From positions 1 to 33,321 of the forward strand of contig WVXN01000011.1 in the NCBI GenBank assembly GCA_011773475.1: 33,321 bases of DNA. The letters are read 5' to 3'. Below the pieces are notes generated by a model. The model did no database searches. It saw nothing but the letters and a program-made list of their open reading frames with translations, and had not been told where the DNA came from. This DNA comes from Candidatus Aenigmatarchaeota archaeon. Lineage in GTDB: Archaea; Aenigmatarchaeota; Aenigmatarchaeia; Aenigmatarchaeales; Aenigmatarchaeaceae. Below, piece after piece: positions 22,842 to 29,878 of the stretch (its first letter is position 1; the number at the start of each line of letters is the position of its first letter). A program made the translations under genes and the position numbers.

Positions 22842-22909
22842 AATTGGGTAAATTGTATATTTAAAGTTTACGGTAAATAACGTATGATTCAGAAGCAATT
22901 TACCCAATT
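22842..22909. promoter_or_regulatory. 14-bp inverted repeat between tRNA-Asn and Cys-rich gene
   Basis: AATTGGGTAAATTG (22842-22855) and its perfect complement CAATTTACCCAATT (22896-22909), 40 bp apart, lie in the divergent promoter region. The right arm ends just before the tRNA TATA box. It could be an operator bound by a dimer with looping. Confidence 0.55.
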
Positions 22910-22911
22910 AA

Positions 22912-22919
22912 TTTTATAA
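22912..22919 (+). promoter_or_regulatory. TATA box of tRNA-Asn
   Basis: TTTATAAA lies about 25-32 bp before the first base of the mature tRNA, the expected place for an archaeal promoter. Confidence 0.6.
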
Positions 22920-22943
22920 ATGCTTGCAACGTATTTTGAATAT

Positions 22944-23015
22944 GCCCGAGTAGCTCAACGGTAGAGCAGCTGCCTGTTAAGCAGAAGGTTGCAGGTTCAA
23001 ATCCTGCCTCGGGCG
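22944..23015 (+). tRNA. tRNA-Asn (GTT)
   Basis: Acceptor GCCCGAG pairs with CTCGGGC; D-arm GCTC/GAGC; anticodon loop CTGTTAA with anticodon GTT; T-arm GCAGG-TTCAAAT-CCTGC; discriminator G as expected for Asn. CCA is not encoded. One mismatch at the top of the anticodon stem (27-43). Its last bases are repeated at 25387-25404. Confidence 0.95.
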
Positions 23016-23016
23016 T
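22999..23016 (+). repeat. 18-bp direct repeat, copy 1 (tRNA-Asn 3' end)
   Basis: AAATCCTGCCTCGGGCGT is the T-loop/acceptor 3' end of tRNA-Asn plus one base; an exact copy lies at 25387-25404, 2388 bp downstream in the same orientation. Confidence 0.9.
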
Positions 23017-23163
23017 TAATTACTCTTAAGTGATAAAATATATCAATAACATAACGAACATTATAAAGTCACTAGACGTATTTTTTAAAAATATTTAAAT
23101 TTGTATAAACAATAGTAAAAAGAATTGCTGCCATTTTATTGAAGTAATGGGAGGTGAATTCTA

Positions 23164-23337
23164 ATGGAAATGCATGAATTAGCCACTAAACTTAAAGAAC
23201 TAAAAACAGGAACAGATGTAGTTGATGTTCAAGTGGCTATACAAAAAGCTGTTGACAAAGTTGAGGAAAAAATTGGAGAAAAAGCAGTGAAGAAAAAAGA
23301 GGTAGAAACAAAGAAGGAAGCAGAAACAAAGAAATAA
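23164..23337 (+). CDS. Small charged helical protein
   Basis: This is a 57-residue frame with a full GGAGGTGA ribosome binding site 5 bp before the ATG. MEMHELATKLKELKTGTDVV is followed by a helix and a Lys/Glu-rich tail (AVKKKEVETKKEAETKK). It has coiled-coil character, no Cys and no membrane segment. Function unknown. A hairpin terminator follows its stop by 16 bp. Confidence 0.7.
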   Translation: MEMHELATKLKELKTGTDVVDVQVAIQKAVDKVEEKIGEKAVKKKEVETKKEAETKK

Positions 23338-23353
23338 ACAGCAAAGAAATAGG

Positions 23354-23373
23354 GAAGGAATCATCATTCCTTC
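23354..23373 (+). terminator. Hairpin after small helical protein
   Basis: GAAGGAAT, loop CATC, ATTCCTTC: eight perfect pairs, followed by TTCTTCTATAAATTTT. Likely 3' end of the transcript of 23164-23337. Confidence 0.55.
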
Positions 23374-23394
23374 TTCTATAAATTTTCTAAGGAG

Positions 23395-23412
23395 AATAAT
23401 TCCCGAATTATT
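23395..23412. repeat. Hairpin AATAATT-CCCG-AATTATT
   Basis: A perfect 7-bp stem with loop CCCG. The sequence around the loop (ATTCCCGAAT) resembles hairpin 2 upstream of ftsZ (ATTGCCCGAT), so it may belong to the same small palindrome family. It lies 34 bp before the HTH gene. Confidence 0.45.
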
Positions 23413-23445
23413 AATGCTCAAAAAACAAATAATATAAGGATAAGC

Positions 23446-23766
23446 GTGAAAATGAAATGTCGACATGATATTAAGATAGGAATTTTATTAAAATTGTTTG
23501 AACCAATGACCAAAAAAACTATTGCAAAAAAATCAAGATTAGAACCTAAGGAAATGAATAGATTTTTGCAAGACTTTAAAAAGAGAAATTTGATTCAAGA
23601 ACTTGATAAAAAAGATGGAACTATTCTATACCGGACAACGCCCAAAGGTAGAAAACTTGTCAAATATTTCAAAGATATAATGAAGCATCTTGAAGGAAAA
23701 AAAGTTCTTGCTCATGTGTATAGACAGAGAAAAGTTGGTCAAGATGAAAAAAAGAAAAGAAAATAA
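23446..23766 (+). CDS. Winged-helix protein
   Basis: This 106-residue protein reads as a winged-helix DNA-binding domain: IGILLKLFEPMTKKTIAKKS, LEPKEMNRFLQDFKKRNLIQ, then a wing (DGTILYRTTPKGRKL) and a C-terminal helix with a basic tail. It resembles the archaeal single-domain wHTH class. Start may be the GTG at 23446, 5 bp after AAGGA, or the ATG at 23452. The next gene overlaps its end by 23 bp. Confidence 0.75.
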   Translation: MKMKCRHDIKIGILLKLFEPMTKKTIAKKSRLEPKEMNRFLQDFKKRNLIQELDKKDGTILYRTTPKGRKLVKYFKDIMKHLEGKKVLAHVYRQRKVGQDEKKKRK

Positions 23767-23923
23767 AATAATTTTGGAAAAACGATTTTGCCCTATTTGT
23801 GGTAGTGATCATATTAGGAAGCGTAGAAACGGAAGATATAGATGTCTACTTTGTAAAGCACTCTTTGCTAGACCCAAGAAAACAAAACTAAAATTAAGAA
23901 AAAGGCCTCGATATATAGGATAA
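23744..23923 (+). CDS. Small zinc ribbon protein
   Basis: The ATG at 23744 gives 59 residues and overlaps the winged-helix gene by 23 bp; a longer frame to 23690 is less likely. CPIC and CLLC, 16 residues apart (with GSDHIRKRRNGRYR between), form a zinc ribbon similar in style to that of TFB; the rest is Lys/Arg-rich, ending RKRPRYIG. Probably nucleic-acid binding and translationally coupled to the gene upstream. Confidence 0.65.
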   Translation: MKKRKENKIILEKRFCPICGSDHIRKRRNGRYRCLLCKALFARPKKTKLKLRKRPRYIG

Positions 23924-23973
23924 ATAATTTAAAAATGATAAAAACGAATTATATTCTTAAACTATTGAAATCA

Positions 23974-24005
23974 ATAGATGTTTTCAAATAACGTCTATCT
24001 TTTTT
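23974..24005 (+). terminator. Hairpin with T-run between zinc ribbon gene and tfb
   Basis: ATAGATGT (23974-23981) pairs with ACGTCTAT (23991-23998) with one G-T pair, and six T follow at 24000-24005. It resembles a terminator for the upstream pair of genes. Confidence 0.5.
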
Positions 24006-24030
24006 CATTATAAAGAATAGTCATGATACT

Positions 24031-24999
24031 ATGAAACCAAGAAAGAGGAAACCAAAAAAAATCAAAAGATCAAGAAAGTTTATTAGAATTAGAAAATGTC
24101 CAAGTTGCGGGTCTAAACATCTTACTACAGATAAATCTAGGGGAGAAATTGTTTGTGCTAAATGTGGTCTTGTCATAAAAGAGAAAATGATAGATAGATC
24201 TGCAGAATGGAGAGCCTTTGACTCAGAACAAATGCATAGAAGAACAAGAGGAGGTGCTCCACTAACACATACAAAACATGATAAAGGTTTGACAACTGAA
24301 GTAGGAAGAGGAAAGGGAGAGTTATTTAAGGTTACTCCAGCAAAAAGAGCTCAATATTATAGGTTAAGAAAATGGCAAAAAAGATTGGTTGAATCAAAAG
24401 CTAGAAATCTTTCTTTTGCCTTATCAGAACTGCAAAGACTTGTTTCTTTCTTAGGCTTACCAAGGTCTGTTCATGAAGAAGTTGCAATAAAATATGAAAA
24501 AGCTGTGGATAGGGGCTTGGTAAGAGGAAGATCAATGGAATCTGTTATAGCTGCTTTGTTATACGCTGTTTGTAGAGAAATGAAGACTCCTAGAACATTA
24601 GAAGAAATATCAGAAGCAACAGGTGTTGAAAGAAGAGAGATAGGAAGAAATTACAGGTATGTAGCAAGACAACTGGGTATGAGAATTTTACCTGCCTTAC
24701 CAAAAGATTATGTTCCAAGATTTGCTTCTATGCTTGGTTTAAGTGATAAGGTTCAAGCAAGAGCAATAAGAATTTTAAACAAAGCTAAAAAATTTGAAGC
24801 TACACATGGAAAAGGCCCAACAGGAGTTGCTGCAGCTGCTTTATACATAGCTGCTGTTTTGGGAGGCGAGAAAAGAACACAGAGAGAGATAGCTGATGCT
24901 GTTGGAGTAACAGAAGTTACAATAAGAAATAGATTCAAAGAAATAGTTGAAAGACTTGATATTGAGAAAAAGCTTGAAAAAAAGCTCGCAGGGATTTAA
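24031..24999 (+). CDS. tfb: Transcription initiation factor B
   Basis: This 322-residue TFIIB homologue recruits RNA polymerase to TBP-bound TATA promoters. The zinc ribbon has Cys23/Cys26 and Cys42/Cys45; the B-reader follows (DRSAEWRAFDSEQMHRRTRG); two cyclin repeats cover about 110-205 and 210-310, the second with the HTH (REIADAVGVTEVTIRNRFKE) that contacts the BRE. A basic N-terminal tail of 20 residues is unusual. The gene is enclosed by the tRNA-Asn 3'-end repeats; whether this is the only tfb in the genome cannot be seen. Confidence 0.97.
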   Translation: MKPRKRKPKKIKRSRKFIRIRKCPSCGSKHLTTDKSRGEIVCAKCGLVIKEKMIDRSAEWRAFDSEQMHRRTRGGAPLTHTKHDKGLTTEVGRGKGELFKVTPAKRAQYYRLRKWQKRLVESKARNLSFALSELQRLVSFLGLPRSVHEEVAIKYEKAVDRGLVRGRSMESVIAALLYAVCREMKTPRTLEEISEATGVERREIGRNYRYVARQLGMRILPALPKDYVPRFASMLGLSDKVQARAIRILNKAKKFEATHGKGPTGVAAAALYIAAVLGGEKRTQREIADAVGVTEVTIRNRFKEIVERLDIEKKLEKKLAGI

Positions 25000-25067
25000 A
25001 TATTTATGATATATAAAAATATCAAACTTAAATAATTTTTGGTTCATTTATAAGATAAGATGATAGA

Positions 25068-25298
25068 ATGGATGATAATTTTTTATTAGGCTTGGTGGAT
25101 AAGAGACTTGCTAAAAGACTTATTATAGATGATTTGAAAATCAGAAGAGATGAAAAACAGACTTATTCTTTCGGAGAGCTGGAAAGGATTTTTAATGGGT
25201 ATGGAATCGGTCACCCCTTTACTACAATTATAATTGGAGAAATGGTTGAAAAAGATAAAACTATAAAAGAAGAAAACGGGTCTTATGAGCTTGTATGA
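25068..25298 (+). CDS. Hypothetical small protein, wHTH-like
   Basis: This 76-residue protein starts MDDNFLLGLVDKRLAKRLII and ends with a pattern (IGEMVEKDKTIKEENGSYEL) like the wing of a winged helix. It has no Cys. A weak GATGA lies 5-9 bp before the ATG. It is the last gene before the tRNA 3'-end copy. Confidence 0.55.
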   Translation: MDDNFLLGLVDKRLAKRLIIDDLKIRRDEKQTYSFGELERIFNGYGIGHPFTTIIIGEMVEKDKTIKEENGSYELV

Positions 25299-25386
25299 TC
25301 ATTTTATATTTTAAATAGTCATTCTATCATCAAAATCAATAAATTTCTCTTAGTATAAAATAGTATAGGCATCGTGTTGAATATAG

Positions 25387-25404
25387 AAATCCTGCCTCGG
25401 GCGT
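25387..25404 (+). repeat. 18-bp direct repeat, copy 2 (tRNA-Asn 3' end)
   Basis: Exact copy of 22999-23016 without the rest of the tRNA, in a non-coding spacer. This is the usual appearance of the distal attachment site left by an element integrated in a tRNA gene. Confidence 0.88.
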
Positions 25405-25445
25405 GAAATTATATTTATTTAAGCAAGAAATAGAAAGCTATTGAT

Positions 25446-25919
25446 ATGAAAAAGCCATTTGAAATAGGGTTTAGTTTTGGTTTAACTTCTGGAATAATAA
25501 CAACTCTTGGATTAATGGTGGGTCTACATTCTGGCACTCACTCAAAACTTGCAGTTATTGGAGGTATATTAACAATAGCAGTGGCAGATGCATTTTCAGA
25601 TTCTTTAGGGATGCATATTTCTGAAGAATCAGAAAAAAGAAACACAAAGGACATATGGGAATCAACAATCTCTACTTTTGTTTTCAAGTTTATTTTTGCA
25701 ATAACTTTCGTTATCCCTGTCTTACTATTCGAACTTTTGACAGCAATTTTGGTAAGCGTAGTTTGGGGATTACTAATGATAAGCATTCTTAGTTTTAGAA
25801 TTGCTAAGAAACAAAAAGAAATACCTTGGAAGGTTATTTCGGAACACTTGATTATTGCATTAATAGTTATAGTCATAACTCATTATGTTGGTGATTTGAT
25901 ATCATTAACATTTAGTTAA
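25446..25919 (+). CDS. Second VIT1/CCC1-like membrane protein
   Basis: This 157-residue membrane protein has about five hydrophobic segments and the VIT pattern: FGLTSGIITTLGLMVGLHSG in the first helix and IAVADAFSDSLGMHISEESE at the end of the second, close to the 'A..D..S...G.Y.S..SE' section of iron/manganese transporters. It lacks the long cytoplasmic metal-binding domain of larger members. A TTTATTTA box lies about 26-33 bp upstream, consistent with a leaderless start. It differs clearly from the protein at 861-1457. Confidence 0.78.
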   Translation: MKKPFEIGFSFGLTSGIITTLGLMVGLHSGTHSKLAVIGGILTIAVADAFSDSLGMHISEESEKRNTKDIWESTISTFVFKFIFAITFVIPVLLFELLTAILVSVVWGLLMISILSFRIAKKQKEIPWKVISEHLIIALIVIVITHYVGDLISLTFS

Positions 25920-25925
25920 TAACTA

Positions 25926-26342
25926 CTAGCCGCCTTGCCCCTGTCCACCTTGAGATCCTGTACCTGTTTGCTTGCCTGTTCCTGTTTGTGTTTGGGACTC
26001 CGTCGCAACTCTTTCTTGCTCCTGTTGTCTTATTCTCACTTGTTCTTGTTCAAGTTGCTGAATTTGTTCTTTACATTCAGGACATCTTTTTTGCAATTCA
26101 GTTCTTTCCATTTCTCTGACTCTTATCAATTCTCCGTTCCATGCTCCTTTATCTGGTTGAAACGCTCCCATTATAGCTTCACCAGCTCTCATTATTCCAT
26201 AAGGTGCATCTACTGGTGTAAGTTTCATATCACCGCTATGTTGCATGCTTGCCATAGCTACTGGTGCTCCAACACCAATACCTGCAGCTGCTAAAATAGC
26301 TATAATTGCGATGGCAGGTGCAATACCTTTTAAACCTTTCAT
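25926..26342 (-). CDS. Secreted Gln-rich protein
   Basis: I start at the ATG at 26342 rather than 26396, because a TATA box TTTATATC (26367-26374) lies 25-32 bp before it, as for a leaderless transcript, and because it opens a good signal peptide (MKGLKGIAPAIAIIAILAAA). The 138-residue product has a middle section APYGIMRAGEAIMGAFQPDKG, a CPEC pair, a Gln/Glu-rich coiled coil (QIQQLEQEQVRIRQQEQE) and a Gly/Gln/Thr tail ending GGQGQGG. It is probably exported and low-complexity at its end. Function unknown. Confidence 0.7.
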   Translation of the reverse strand: MKGLKGIAPAIAIIAILAAAGIGVGAPVAMASMQHSGDMKLTPVDAPYGIMRAGEAIMGAFQPDKGAWNGELIRVREMERTELQKRCPECKEQIQQLEQEQVRIRQQEQERVATESQTQTGTGKQTGTGSQGGQGQGG

Positions 26343-26471
26343 AGAATGAATATTACTACTTTCTATGATATAAACGTTTCGAAAAAATAATTTCATATCT
26401 TTTATTATCTAAAACAATAACAAAGATGAGGTAAAATAACTCTTAAATTCTGGTTTTTCTATATTTTATGT

Positions 26472-27086
26472 ATGGATGGGATTGTAATACAGGATATCAA
26501 AGTTGAGAAAAAGCCTGAGGAAAAGAAAGAAGAAAAACCAAAGGAAGAACCTAAAAAAGAGGAAAAGCCTAAGGAAGAAGCTAAACCTGAAATGAAAAAA
26601 AAGGAGAAACCAAAACCAGAAAAAGTAAAAAAAGAATATAAAGAGAAACCTAGACTCGGTATTAGATTTTATGGATTATTGATTGTTTACGCATCCTTAC
26701 TCTTTTTGATACTGACACAATTATGGCCTCTAACTGATGATATATTGTCTCCAACAAAAAATTGGTTGTATTACTCTTTATTATTCCCCCTATTTTCACT
26801 TTTACTTGCTATATTTAGTAATTCAATTAGAATTAAGAAATTGAAAAAAATTAAAGATCTTTCAGTTGATGTTTCATTAGCATGTTTTTTTATATCTATT
26901 GTTTATCTTCTAATTAGTTTATGGTTTTTATATAAGCCCCGTCCTATTTTTGTATTTGATTTTTTAAGAATTTTTTATTATTATTTTTCATTAGATCCTA
27001 TCATCACAGGAATTTTATCTTCAATACTTATTGTAACAATTTATTTTTTTATTAAAGGATTAGTAAAAGGAAAATTAAAGGACTGA
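26472..27086 (+). CDS. Membrane protein with Lys/Glu/Pro-rich N-terminus
   Basis: This 204-residue protein has about 58 residues of repeated EEKPKEE/PKKEEKPK units inside the cell, then four hydrophobic segments (about 64-86, 96-116, 128-151 and 165-197). The charged head could be a flexible linker or an RNA-like interaction tail. The ATG has no binding site; a CTTAAATT run about 25-30 bp upstream suggests a leaderless start. It is convergent with the AAA ATPase gene. Family not recognised. Confidence 0.7.
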   Translation: MDGIVIQDIKVEKKPEEKKEEKPKEEPKKEEKPKEEAKPEMKKKEKPKPEKVKKEYKEKPRLGIRFYGLLIVYASLLFLILTQLWPLTDDILSPTKNWLYYSLLFPLFSLLLAIFSNSIRIKKLKKIKDLSVDVSLACFFISIVYLLISLWFLYKPRPIFVFDFLRIFYYYFSLDPIITGILSSILIVTIYFFIKGLVKGKLKD

Positions 27087-27110
27087 AATACATAGGCGCC
27101 ACAAAGATTC

Positions 27111-28079
27111 TTAAGAAATTTCATCTGTTAATCTATAAACAGAAGAATCTTCAGAAACCTTTTCCACAAGAGGATTTTCTATTCCTTTTCTTTTCATAAC
27201 TCCAATACCAGATTTCAAACTCAAGTAAGCTAGTTGAGATGTAATTGTCTTTGTTGGTTTTTTTAATTTTTTAGCTATTTCACTTGGTGTAAAATTACCT
27301 TTCTTTAAGATACTAACAATTTCTTTTTGTAATGGTGAAAGTCTGTCTATAATTTCTGTTTTGCTGGTCTCAATTTCTGGTTTGTACTCAAAACATTTTT
27401 TAACAAAATATTTTGTTATAGTTTTTTCAGTGTTTGATGTAGCTACCATTTCGCAAAGTTCTAAAATTTTTCTTGGTATGAAATCAGCTTTTTTGAATAT
27501 GGGTTCAAGACTATCTTTTTCAAATGGGTTTCTATGTTTAGCTCTCTTTCTTATCATTTCTTCAGCTTCCTCGCTTGTTAAAGGCCTTAATTCTATCTTT
27601 CGATTTCCTATTAGTTCTAAAAGATTTCCCTTAAGATTTTTTAATTCATCAGTATCAGAAGCTAAAACAACAGAACTTATCAATTTATCGTCAAAATTCC
27701 TCTTTATTGACTTGCCTAAGAGAGGCGGTAAAGTATTTGCATCATCAATAAGTATAATAATTTTTTTCTTTTTTCCGAACAAACCTGCTTTTGATTTCTC
27801 CCTGATTATTTCATCTACGTTTATCTTTAGTATTTCTTCAGGGTTCATTCCTAAAGTATTTAGATATATGGAAATCGTTTTTGGTGAAGGATATTTTTCC
27901 AGCCATTTTAGTACAATAGTCTTCCCCATACCATCTTCTCCTGTTAAAAGGCAACAGTCGCCAGAATTGACGTATTCTACGATTTTTTGCCTTATTTCCT
28001 CGATTCCTGAAATAGTCTCTGGCATGGGAATTAGATCAAAGGGATTACTTGACCAGCCATATCTCTCGTACCATGCCAT
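27111..28079 (-). CDS. AAA ATPase with C-terminal winged helix
   Basis: This 322-residue protein starts MAWYERYGWSSNPFDLIPMP, an opening seen in ExeA/Orc-like ATPases. Walker A is GEDGMGKT (47-54), Walker B IIILIDDAN (about 107-114); a sensor-like SSVVLAS and an Arg-containing RPLTSEEAEEMI section follow. The C-terminal part (about 245-315) is a winged helix (LSPLQKEIVSILKKGNFTPS, SEIAKKLKKPTKTI). The layout matches Orc1/Cdc6 in general form, but the sequence is closer to archaeal AAA-wHTH regulators, so it may be an initiator or a transcription regulator. Copies of TACTTTA upstream overlap its promoter. Confidence 0.8.
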   Translation of the reverse strand: MAWYERYGWSSNPFDLIPMPETISGIEEIRQKIVEYVNSGDCCLLTGEDGMGKTIVLKWLEKYPSPKTISIYLNTLGMNPEEILKINVDEIIREKSKAGLFGKKKKIIILIDDANTLPPLLGKSIKRNFDDKLISSVVLASDTDELKNLKGNLLELIGNRKIELRPLTSEEAEEMIRKRAKHRNPFEKDSLEPIFKKADFIPRKILELCEMVATSNTEKTITKYFVKKCFEYKPEIETSKTEIIDRLSPLQKEIVSILKKGNFTPSEIAKKLKKPTKTITSQLAYLSLKSGIGVMKRKGIENPLVEKVSEDSSVYRLTDEIS

Positions 28080-28087
28080 ACAATCAC

Positions 28088-28286
28088 TACTTTATTAAAA
28101 CATCATATACTTTAAAATAATTAGAAGATACTTTATAATATACTTTACGATACTTTATGAGAATTTTGGTTACTTTATGAAAATTTGAAAAATAGGATTT
28201 ATATCAGGTTTTTAAATTCTTCTCGATTTTGGGGGTTTTGAGCTAGAAATGGGGTTTGGGTATGAAAAGAGGTTACAGATACTTTA
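28088..28286. repeat. Array of seven TACTTTA boxes (origin- or operator-like)
   Basis: TACTTTA occurs at 28088, 28108, 28129, 28141, 28151, 28171 and 28280, always in the same orientation. The first six are 20, 21, 12, 10 and 20 bp apart, close to whole helical turns. Several share GATACTTTA or continue TATGA. Between copies six and seven lie G-runs GGGGG (28231-28235) and GGGG/GGG (28251-28260). The array fills the divergent spacer between the AAA/winged-helix gene and the gene at 28338. Confidence 0.8.
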
Positions 28287-28337
28287 CGCTATAAGCAATC
28301 GATTAACCTTAAATTTTTTAGTTTGTATTATCTTCCT

Positions 28338-29627
28338 ATGGCTGATTGGGACCTTTATGTAACTAATTCAACAATTCAAAGAGGTCATTTACAAGAAGTG
28401 TTTCGCACTTCAGAGGATCAACTTGGAAAAATAGTATACTATATAAAAAAGCTTGAAGATTACACTATAAGGGATGATGGTCTTCAGAGAAATTTAATAA
28501 GAAGTGGGGAAGGTAGAAGTGGTCATGTTGAAGAAACTAATATGTGGAATTCTAGAGCTGCAAACCTTTCTGCTTATTTTCATGAATGGAATCGAACGCC
28601 AAGATTTAAACCTGGAGATATTTATGGAGAGAATACTGGTTCTGGTAAAAAAGTTCCTGGTGCAAATAGGATTTATGCTGCTATTAAAGAAAACGTCTGT
28701 ACATTTGTTACAACATCTAATCCTGATGAAGTTGTACCCCGAATGGTTAAAGGTCAATTAGAAGGAGTTCATTTAAATGATCCAAGATTTCCAGACTTTG
28801 ATAGAACACAAGAAGAAAAAAGATTATTCGAAAAATATTATGGAAAAATTGAACCAGAAAAACATGTGTTACTAATTCCTGGAAGAGAAAGTAGTTTATT
28901 AAATCTTAATGAAAGTTTATGTTTAGCGAATTCAGGTAATCTTTTTGAATTATCATCTTATGTTGTTAAAACCAACAAGTTATTAACATTTTATAAATGG
29001 AATAAAGGCGAATGTTCAAAAGAATCTTTAGGAGAAGAATTTATGCGTTTAATGGAAGAATCTGAAAAAGGATTTAGAGATGGTTTTCCTGTTATTTTAG
29101 ATCAAAGAGATAAAATCGAAAGATGTTATGAAGAGATAATACCTAAATCACTCGTATTAGTTATAGGAGTTGGTCCAGGATCTTCAAAAATTGCTGATGC
29201 ACTTGAAATGAGAGGTGGACAAAGTTTATACAATAAACCAGGTAGAAAAGAAATAATTCATATAAATTCAGAAAATAAACCTGTTGTCGATATTAAATTA
29301 AAATCACTCTCAGAAGAAGAAATAAGAGATAATGTTGGATTAATTACAATTTCAAACAGTCTGAAAACTGATGCTAATAGATTAACAAGAGAGTATATGA
29401 GACATGGTATTGAACCCTTTTTATGGACTTCCAACATGAAACACAAACTTGCACAACAAAACTTAGAAAATTCTATTTATGTTCCCAATGAGCCTGTTTA
29501 CAGATTAAAAGAAGGACGTGAAGTTGCATTTTTCCATCCTTTAGCTTTTGCTGCTCTGGATAACGTAAATTCTATATGGGTAAAAAGAAGTAAGAGAAAA
29601 ATATCTGAAACACATAAGGAAGATTGA
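28338..29627 (+). CDS. Hypothetical 429-residue protein
   Basis: The ATG at 28338 is preferred to a TTG at 28323 because a CTTAAATT box lies about 22-30 bp before it and no binding site is present. I do not recognise the protein. It is soluble, alpha/beta, with a glycine-rich LVLVIGVGPGSSKIADALEM loop (about residues 275-295) of Rossmann type, and GENTGSGKKVPGANRIYAA near residue 100. It is divergent from the AAA ATPase, with the TACTTTA array between, which suggests a shared control or a shared process. Confidence 0.7.
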   Translation: MADWDLYVTNSTIQRGHLQEVFRTSEDQLGKIVYYIKKLEDYTIRDDGLQRNLIRSGEGRSGHVEETNMWNSRAANLSAYFHEWNRTPRFKPGDIYGENTGSGKKVPGANRIYAAIKENVCTFVTTSNPDEVVPRMVKGQLEGVHLNDPRFPDFDRTQEEKRLFEKYYGKIEPEKHVLLIPGRESSLLNLNESLCLANSGNLFELSSYVVKTNKLLTFYKWNKGECSKESLGEEFMRLMEESEKGFRDGFPVILDQRDKIERCYEEIIPKSLVLVIGVGPGSSKIADALEMRGGQSLYNKPGRKEIIHINSENKPVVDIKLKSLSEEEIRDNVGLITISNSLKTDANRLTREYMRHGIEPFLWTSNMKHKLAQQNLENSIYVPNEPVYRLKEGREVAFFHPLAFAALDNVNSIWVKRSKRKISETHKED

Positions 29628-29692
29628 ATACCAATTACCCACATAGTTTTAAATAATACTTCATATTAACTACTATTAGGTGAAATAAATGG

Positions 29693-29878
29693 GTGGACGT
29701 CAAAATTTGGGACAAAAAATTTGAGCAAATAGAATCTCTTAGCTTTACTTCTATTCCCGATCACAGAGGAAGAATAACAATACCCGCTTCTGTTAGAAAG
29801 AAACTAAAGGTAAAAACAGATTCTAGAGTTTTAATAGTAATTAAAAAAATTTTAAGGGGTGAAAAAGATGAAAGGTGA
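29693..29878 (+). CDS. AbrB/SpoVT-type DNA-binding protein
   Basis: This 61-residue protein starts at GTG 29693; AGGTGA lies about 8 bp before it. FTSIPDHRGRITIPASVRKK and VKTDSRVLIVIKK form one swapped-hairpin AbrB domain. Its TGA overlaps the GTG of the asparagine synthetase gene (GTGA), so translation is coupled. An ATG four bases upstream (29689) is in another frame and closes after 11 codons. It is probably the regulator of the operon. Confidence 0.8.
   Translation: MDVKIWDKKFEQIESLSFTSIPDHRGRITIPASVRKKLKVKTDSRVLIVIKKILRGEKDER

Noticed and set aside
27111..28079. Firm call as Orc1/Cdc6
   Set aside because: The domain order fits, but the N-terminal and sensor sequences are closer to ExeA-like AAA-wHTH proteins; kept as a broader call.
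27361..28098. Plus-strand open frame of 245 codons
   Set aside because: Antisense to the AAA ATPase gene, low-complexity Ser/Phe text, no binding site; a shadow.
29689..29724. ATG start for the AbrB gene at 29689
   Set aside because: That ATG is in a different frame and closes after 11 codons; the AbrB frame starts at GTG 29693.
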